A stretch of 64,000 nucleotides of DNA. Origin: Filosporella fistucella (taxonomy: Eukaryota; Ascomycota; Leotiomycetes; Helotiales). Positions 56,701 through 64,000 of this stretch are shown here, in pieces. Every line of letters starts with the position of its first letter. Positions within the stretch are counted from its first letter, which is position 1. The stretch covers positions 806,001-870,000 of the forward strand of contig JAQJZZ010000018.1 in NCBI GenBank assembly GCA_030077755.1, given 5' to 3'. The notes beneath the pieces were generated by a model. It had not been told where the DNA came from. It was given only the letters and a program-made list of their open reading frames with translations, and made no database searches. The position numbers were made by a program, and so were the translations under genes.

Positions 56701-57667
56701 GGAGAGGTGGATGATGGTTGTGGAGGTGGAGGTGGGGGTGAGACATGTGGGATGTGAAGGAAAGGTTAAAGAACGAGAAAAGGATTGAAGTTCAGAAAAC
56801 ACACACGCGAAAAATAGATGGTTACACAACTTGGAACTCGTGTTTAATTTCATCTGCGTGATGCAGCCAAGTGGTTGGCGAGCGGCGTGGTATATCTAGG
56901 CACCTATTATGGAATGGAAGTGGTAGAGAAGAGGAAGGTGATCAGGCTAAAGGTAAACTCGGATAGCCAATGCGCAGAGAGGGATTGATAGGTACGCTCG
57001 GTGGGAATCCGAAATGGGGTGATTTGAATGCTTGAAGATTTGGATTGCATATTGGTGATACTACCTTGGTATTACCAGGCTGTGCATACATGGTCTTGGC
57101 ATGGATTCCATACGAGATCGCGGATTAGAATTAAACATGCGATGAACGTCTCCATGTTATCGAAGCAACTCCAACAAGACTTTCAGACTCGAGAATACTA
57201 GTTTGCGCAACTCTAATTAAAACACTAAAAGATAAAAAGTAATCCCTCTCTACATAGAGAATATTTCTTAAAACACAGAACGATAAGAGAGGACGCTGAG
57301 ATACTTCGCCGTTGGAGGTAAAGTGATCTTCACAGGGGACTGTAGAAAGTGGATACAAGGGGTCTTATCAGAGGCTCAGGCAATATCGGGCAGGGATTTT
57401 GATTCGAATGACAAGACCGAGGTTGGAAAGAGCCCACTTGGGAAGAACTGGCAGTTTCCAACAATTGCTTCGCGAATAGTTCCAAGAAATTCAAAATGTG
57501 AAAGGCGCTACTGCGAGAATCAAACAAGCTGGACGCAAAATTGCAGACTCAAAATCATAACTTTCAATTCGCCATTTCCACCATCAATGCATAAACTAAG
57601 CTGCAAAGTGTATACCCAAACTCCTTACAATGCAAACTCTATAAACTCCCCATTTTCCCTAATAACC
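56701..57667. other. Intergenic
   Basis: Contains the promoter of the minus-strand glycosyltransferase. A 140-codon plus frame at 57323-57745 overlaps the 3' end of the sulfatase gene and is taken as a chance frame. Confidence 0.5.
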
Positions 57668-60541
57668 TTATGTATCCCACCAATGCTCCTTCTTTATACT
57701 TCCCTGCCCAATCATATCCGTGGGCTTGCGATTTTCCATCAATGACTCGCCTGTATATCTCCATCTTCTTCTCTGTTCTAATACCCAATACTTCGCGATC
57801 TTTTCAGCGTCGTGCACCCATTGAGAGGCTAAGTCGCTATGTTTTTTGCTTACTGCTTTTACAAGTTCAGATATAGAGTTGCCTTCGATAGGATGAAGTT
57901 CGTAGGGATCGGTATCGGTGGATGTAAATCTGTAGACTCCTGCTTTGCAAATTGGCAATACAAGACGCCATGGTACAGCTGCAGATGAAACTGATAAAAC
58001 TGCTCCACCTGCATTTAATACACCAACATTCCATTGCTGTCGACCATTTTTCTCTTTCTGGAATGGTCGTAGTAAACTCTGTCCTTCGTATTGATGAATT
58101 AAATCCGTAGCTATATCCGAATCCTTGGTGTCAAGAGATGATGTCGACACCAGAAGATCCAGGAGCGTGGGAATGATAGACATTGAAGTTGCGTTGACAT
58201 CGAGATGCATGCGAGGAAGAGATGGGTGATAAAAAGCCAATGGCACACGAACATTTGCGATGTGGCCATTTTCGAAAGTGCTGTGAAATGCTGAATCTTG
58301 TTGGAAAGCCCAGCCACTGCGGGACATTAGTACTGCAAGATGAAAGAAGCAGAAGAACTCACTGATCACCAACCATAACTACCAAGGTCTGCTCTGCAAT
58401 ACCAACTTCCTCAATCATATCCATAATCTCTCCAATCCAGTTATCGACATATTTAACAGTGTTGAGATATCTATTCAATCGTGATTCAGAACGCCATTTC
58501 CTCTTCTTCAGAAAGTCGATAGTTTCTCCAGCTTCTTCTGGTGTGTTCCAAGGATGATGAGTTGAGGAGGTGAAGTGGGACAGGAAAAGACGCTCTCCAT
58601 TTTTCTCGGCATCGTGAAATAGATCTCGGAGGTATGGCTTGACTTCTGCTTCCGGGAAGCCGAAATAATTGGACCTAGAGTATTGTCAGCATTGTAGAAT
58701 TTCATATCGATTAGAGTTCCTACTCTTTTTCCTTGGGTGGAAAGTACTTGGAAGAGGAATTTTGCAAGGTACTTTTCACAATAACCTCTGAAAATCCAAT
58801 CTTCTGATTCAGCTCGTCCTGGTGATCAAATTGATCCGTGATTGACTGCACAAATACCGATTTCCACGGCTGTGAACTAGCATCTCCGAGAACAGAATCT
58901 CGGGTTGCCGAACCCTTCTTGTTCCTATTGAAAAGATCCAGGATCGATGGAATACAAGGCTGATAGATGTGGCTCTCTGCCTCCACAGTAAAATCTACAG
59001 GTAGTGGCTGTACTCCACAATGACTGCCAATCATACTCTTGAAGGTTGATGTACTTCCAGTGAACGCCCTCAAAACATTGATTCCTCCACGGTCTTTCTT
59101 GGTCGATCGCCATCCAGATCCTTCTGGGCTTGTGATATCGAATCCACTGGTTTCGCCTGTGAGTATTTCCGCGTTGGTACTGACTTTGGCAAGTTCCGAT
59201 TCCACATCCGTGGTATTATCACCTGCTCCCCAAGTATCCATAATCAAATCGTGAAGGTGAGACTCTTTCTTCAGTGGAAACACATCCTTCCTTGTGCTCT
59301 CCAGATTCAAAATAACCACATGCTTGATTGCGACCTTCCTATCTTTGAATGCGTTGGTGAGTTCCTCCAGAAGGTCGTGATCAAGATTAGTGATTCTCAT
59401 TGGATCCGTTACGGGATTGTAACTCGGAACGAGATAAATTTCTTCGTCGGAATTTTTCTGAGTTGCATTTCCCAAAACACTATACCATCTTTCGAACCCA
59501 GGAATTTCTTCTTTAGGAAGCCAAGATGGACGTGGCAGTGATTGGTCACCTGAGATTCCCGACACGTTTGCTACGGGTTTCCAGCCAGGATACCTTCCTT
59601 TCGGTGGTTCCCAATTGGCTTTAGAGAGGAGGTTCGTTAGTGGGAATTGAGGCGGCAGTCCAGAGTTATCTCCTTTGCACAACTCCTCCAAATTCGCACT
59701 CCAGATTGCCATCAAAGTAAAAGGTAACGAGCCAGACATATGGGCGAAAGGAAAATGTCTTGGCCGAACGATGAGAAGGATGGTGACGATGACGATCGGT
59801 GTTAGAATCTTGATTCGTGTAAACCAATTGGACGCTGTCTTTTCCTTTTTAGTAACCGGGCCTGGTAGGAAGGTTGATGATTCCATTTCGCTGCCACTGC
59901 TGGACAGAGTCTCTTCTTCGATCGGTAAAAGGCGTCGCCCTGTATACTCCTCCTCACTTGTTTCACTCCATTCCTTCGATCGTGATTTCGGCTGTCGGGT
60001 AAACGCCGTTATAATAATCGAGAACAAAGCATCTGTGAAGTTATACAACGGCTGAGAAATGACACGTGCAACGACAGCGAGAGCGACAGCAACCAGGAAG
60101 GTAGTCAAACTCCCTGAGAGGAGAAGTTTGATTCCAGCAGCATCATGAGCAAAATTACCTGCTTGACCCCACTTCAACTCTGCTCCAGTCTCCAAGAAGA
60201 ACGAAATCTGCGACGATGCGGCTCCGAGAATGCCAAGGCTGAGACAAGATCAGCATTAATATTTTGTCGGGAGGACAAACGTACCAAATAACCCATCGTG
60301 TAAACGCCAAGAGTAATGAGAGTCGGCCACCAGCTGTGAAATGAACAATTGACCAGAAGATGACGGCATTCACTGCATCCAAGGCGAGAAAGGTAGGAAG
60401 ATATAAAATGTACAGCACAGGCGGTAATGAGGTCAGGTGACCGTACAGATGTAATAATTTTGCGGCGGCGACAGAAGTGAATAGAAGCGAATACTGAAAG
60501 GGTAATCTCCCAAGAATACGGACGTCGGTGGCTTGACCCAT
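57668..60541 (-). CDS. Large membrane-anchored sulfatase / alkaline-phosphatase-superfamily protein, four exons
   Basis: Exons 60541-60285, 60238-58724, 58674-58363 and 58316-57668 give 2733 nt (910 aa). The first 250 residues hold several membrane helices. A long lumenal domain then carries the superfamily features: the nucleophile region VVILNLESTRKD with Thr near 401, FLSHFTSSTHHPW, and the metal-binding GDHGWAFQQ completed across intron 3. This fits fungal sulfatase-domain proteins related to LTA-synthase-like phosphoethanolamine or glycerolphosphate transferases. Thr rather than Cys at the nucleophile argues against a true sulfatase and for phosphotransfer. The substrate is unknown. A start at 60622 is also possible. 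Confidence 0.88.
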
Positions 60542-63500
60542 GATGGAGTTTGTTGTAGAAATGGAATTGGAATGTCTGAGGAGGAAAGAAGACGTTGGGT
60601 CGACGTGGATGAACGGTCTCAATTAGGAGAGGGTGAAGGAGTAGACCGATAATTAAGGCTGGGAGGGAAGGAGAAATGAAGCGAACAACGCGATTGATTT
60701 TCGAAGTCTAGCATGCAGAGAATTGTTGAAGAGATTCACTCCTCATGGTCGTCGCACGGAGGGATGAGACGAGAGGGTGATTATGGTCGAGGGACGTGGA
60801 GGTGGAGGTGGAGGTGGAAGTGGAAATGGAAGAAAGAGGAAGAGGCTCAGAACGGGGCGATACGATAGAATACGGTGTTCGTGTCTAGTTCCAACAGGAA
60901 AAATCTAAACGAAGACCGAGTCAAAAGGAGATCGGGGAGCGGCTGAGCTATAATTGACATACATAAATCCTTTGACAGAGTGCAGTGCAGCGAAGGCCAG
61001 ATGGTAGTAGGAGTAGGCAGTGCTGTGCCACTCTGACTCTCCTCAAGTCCAACAACAAATCCACATGGATCCAACGGCGTCCAGATGGCAGAATCTTTTC
61101 CGCCTTCATTTCCAGCTGTCGGTTGGCAACCAATATGAAGAGATACTGTACTTCGTAAAGCGCAATTAAATTGGAAGCGACCAACAAGCCGTTGAGCCAC
61201 TGTCAGCCGTATGTGCAGAACAGCCATCCAATGTGCTGGTCTGTACTTCAGTCTGCTGGCCCTTTCCCGGTTCGTTGCATTCCAATGTCACACAGTCAAA
61301 ACTAGTAACCCTTGTCCCGAACAGTAGCGTAGTGTACAAGTAAAGTTGTGCCAGTTTCATAGCCGGGGTCTTCGGCTCAGGAGACCGTCTTACGAGAAAA
61401 GTAAAGTCAGGATGGGCTGACCGGGGCTGAGAGGAGATATCCGGCCATTTGATGTTGGATTGACGATTGAAGAATTGAGTTCGATGATGAATCTGCTGTG
61501 CAATATGCTTCGATAATAATTCGTTGCATCGTAAAATCCTCGAATTCTTTCCTCGTACTGTTCATAAAATGGCAAATATCCAGTTTCATTTCGTCGCATC
61601 GAACTGGGGACTTCCGTTTGGGCCAGATTTCGCCAAGGCGCAGTGACAGGCGGCAACCCCTGAGCGTTTAACCCAGTTGGTGCTTTGCCAAGCTCGTCAA
61701 CCACGCCACCACCAAAACCAAGGAAAGAAAAGCCTGGGGTATCAGGTGCACAATTCCGCAAAGGGGATTTGTCTCGCACGACCAAATCTTTGGCTGGTTT
61801 TTTTTTTTTTGTAAGGAGAGGTAACATAAGGAAAATAAGCCTTAACTTAGACTTTGGAATAACTTACTATTTTCCATCCAAGTCCCATTATCACGAATAG
61901 TGTACGTGAATATCCAGAAAAATACCTCGCTCATTCTGCCTAGAGTGGAGGCTCTCGTATCCCGGCGTCCAATGAAACATCTTGTGTATACGGCTGCCCA
62001 AAAGAGGTGCATTTTGAATCCAATGCAATAATGGCGTTTCCTCCGAGCCAGGAATGGGGTTGCCAAGGAAAGGGAGAAACGGATGGGATTTTGTTCTCAC
62101 AAGATCGTATTTTCGAGTTTTTCCATCAATTCTGTGACTTTTCCAGGTGCCTTTCCCAACTTCGTGATACATTTTCCCTATTTTCCCATTTGTCCGTTTC
62201 CGTACTGTGCTCCGTAGAAATAAATATCATCTCGCTGTAATCTTCGTCCCTCGGGCTTCGGTTGGCTGGCTGCTGATCGCACGCGATCCGGATGAATTGC
62301 ATCTCAAGGCAGCAGCTTTTGGTCCTCCAAAAAGCTAAAATCTTTTCCATCCAAGGAATCCATACCTTAGCGCTTCCTCCCGACAGGAACATGAAAGTAA
62401 GACGGCAAATTGTTATACGATCGAATCCCGAAATAGGAAGTGGTAACCTTCTGCTACATAATGGTGGTTTCGAACTTCGAAATTTCAATGCTGGTGAATG
62501 ACTTTCCTAGGCCAAGGAAGAATTTCGATCTGGCGAAGTTCGAGTTACAACGGCAATGAGAAGCTTCATTCTGGAGAGCTAATGCAACGATATAATCGAA
62601 TGTGTTAACAGTTTTCGAGATCTGCTGCAGGCAGGATTGCCAAATTCCATGTCTGCGATGCCAACCATTAGAGGGGAGGAGGTGAGAGTGAAGTGAAATC
62701 GATGGCCGACCGACGAATATCACAAACCGTCAAATCTCTCAGCGAGTTCAAGAGGAAAGCGAAAGCCGCATCTCCACCGTGTTATCGCAACCATCCGAGT
62801 TCAAGTCTTTTTTTTCCTCCAGAGGCATCGTAGAGTCGTCTTTTCGAGTCGGTGTCTCATGTCGAACAATCCAATAGCTCCACCTCCATCACCATCTTTC
62901 AAAGCGAGCACATTCCTCCTCCTCCTAACTCACCAAAAGCTCCTCTCAAACAGAAAACACCCCTTACATATAAAAACAAAAGGGAAGAACAGGAGGTGAA
63001 GATAACCTTCACATGCCAAGAACCCACTACCATTCGGTCCCGAATAGCAGGGAGCTACGGTATCTTAAGTCCGATGTCACAATCAAACGCGTCAGCAGAG
63101 TGCATATTCTCATTTAGAGTCTTGGCCTTTGAGGCTTGCGGAGATCTTTGATGGGGTGATGGTGAGTTTTGATTTGTTGGTGGTACGCGGCTCCTTTGTG
63201 ATGATGTGGGGTGAAGAGGGAGGTGTCGAGTGCGTCATTAGGTGAATAGCTTCATCTTGGGGTTGGTGTGCCGAGACTGTGTGAGGTGGATTATTCACTT
63301 GAGATTGTTCCTTGAAACCGTATTTTATGTGCTTTATAAGTGATGCTCAATATTTTTAAGATGATATCTTGGTTTTATGATATTTGTGGAATATTTTCAC
63401 TTTGCTTACTTTGTTTGCATACACAAGGGTCTCGATTTTCAAGATAATATTTTATTTGAACCCCACGTAATTATGCTGCGTCTAGATGGAAGCATCGCAT

Positions 63501-64000
63501 CTATATATATTGGGGAATCTATATTATAAGCTGAAATCCGAATCACCCACTGCTCATCATCGCCTCCATCTATGCTTGAAGCAGCGATCAATCCAGGCAT
63601 ACGAATGCAATTGATTTTCTCACGGGCTTCATCGTAAGATATCCGCCTCACATTCACAACTTCACTTCCTCTCACAAGCATATTCCATGTCAACTACCTC
63701 TTTCAATTTCTCACGGAGCCCATTTATCATAATTCTAGTAATAATATGACTCCAAAGCAGGCCATTCTGCTCATGCTCTCTGGAAGAGGGAGGTGTGAAA
63801 GAAAATTTTTGAAGTTATAGCTGATTTTCACATTGTCATACGTGGTACCATTCATGGAAAATGTCACTGCTGACAGTGCATTGTAGTAATCTCTTAGTAC
63901 GGAGTACAGGAATAATTTGGAGACGTACCTGACTAGGGTTTGCTATGGATGAATCTTTTGGCAATGTCGTGTGGCTAATCTTGTGATTTCGAGACAGCCA
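60542..64000. other. No recognisable gene; simple repeats
   Basis: Several overlapping frames of 60-145 codons occur (for example 60847-61227 -, 61390-61827 -, 62126-62488 -, 62852-63151 +), but none has a family motif and they do not splice into one model. A GGTGGA-type repeat lies at about 60793-60835 and a long T-run at about 61798-61811. A real orphan gene could hide here; I cannot support one. Confidence 0.4.
60793..60835. repeat. GGTGGA-type microsatellite
   Basis: The hexamer GGAGGT/GGTGGA repeats about four times in a row (GTGGAGGTGGAGGTGGAGGT), then continues with imperfect copies (GGAAGTGGAAATGGAAG), upstream of the sulfatase-type gene. Confidence 0.7.

Noticed and set aside
61390..61827. 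145-codon minus frame starting in a T-run
   Set aside because: The Lys-rich start comes from the homopolymer, and no domain or splice partner is visible.
1..64000. CRISPR arrays, tRNA genes and viral integrations
   Set aside because: I saw no spaced direct-repeat array, no convincing tRNA A/B-box and cloverleaf, and no viral gene. A tRNA scan would be needed to exclude tRNAs fully.

Overview
The window looks like nuclear DNA of a filamentous ascomycete, most likely a leotiomycete or close relative. The signs are short GT-AG introns of about 40-100 nt with CTAAC-type branch points, Zn2Cys6 and HET-domain genes, UstYa (DUF3328) proteins, a dispersed 5S rRNA gene, secreted plant-cell-wall enzymes, and a Tc1/mariner-type element whose stop codons look like repeat-induced point mutation. 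Gene models were built by hand by joining open frames at splice sites. Nearly all exon sets add up to a whole number of codons, so most boundaries should be right to within a few bases.

Region 1 (about 1-8.9 kb): after 2.6 kb without a recognisable gene there is a five-exon UstYa-family gene (-), a tiny secreted peptide gene (-), a second membrane protein with two HxxHC motifs (+), and a secreted alpha/beta hydrolase (+). This resembles a small ribosomal-peptide or secondary-metabolite locus.

Region 2 (9.5-21 kb): mainly secreted products. These are a CE1 esterase, an endopolygalacturonase and two small secreted orphans, with an FAD monooxygenase and a damaged membrane-protein gene between them. 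It reads as plant-material-degrading accessory content.

Region 3 (22-30.2 kb): a 3-hydroxyacyl-CoA dehydratase (-) diverges from a GIY-YIG-type gene (+) that has a GC-AG intron. Then come a dead 1.48-kb transposon with perfect 32-bp inverted repeats, a 5S rRNA gene 52 bp beyond it, a GNAT acetyltransferase, and a frameshifted pseudogene.

Region 4 (31.4-46 kb): the most coherent block. It holds an aldehyde dehydrogenase, a Zn2Cys6 regulator, an acetoacetate-decarboxylase-like enzyme, a heme-dependent N-demethylase-like protein (DUF3445), an amino acid/choline-type permease, two short-chain dehydrogenases and a small cupin. Together they suggest uptake and oxidative breakdown of an N-methylated or quaternary amine. 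The substrate is inference.

Region 5 (47-64 kb): a HET-domain gene, a transposase relic, a single-pass Ser/Thr-rich surface protein, a seven-repeat PLL-like beta-propeller lectin candidate, a PGAP4-like glycosyltransferase, and a large membrane-anchored sulfatase/alkaline-phosphatase-superfamily protein. The last 3.4 kb holds nothing I can recognise.
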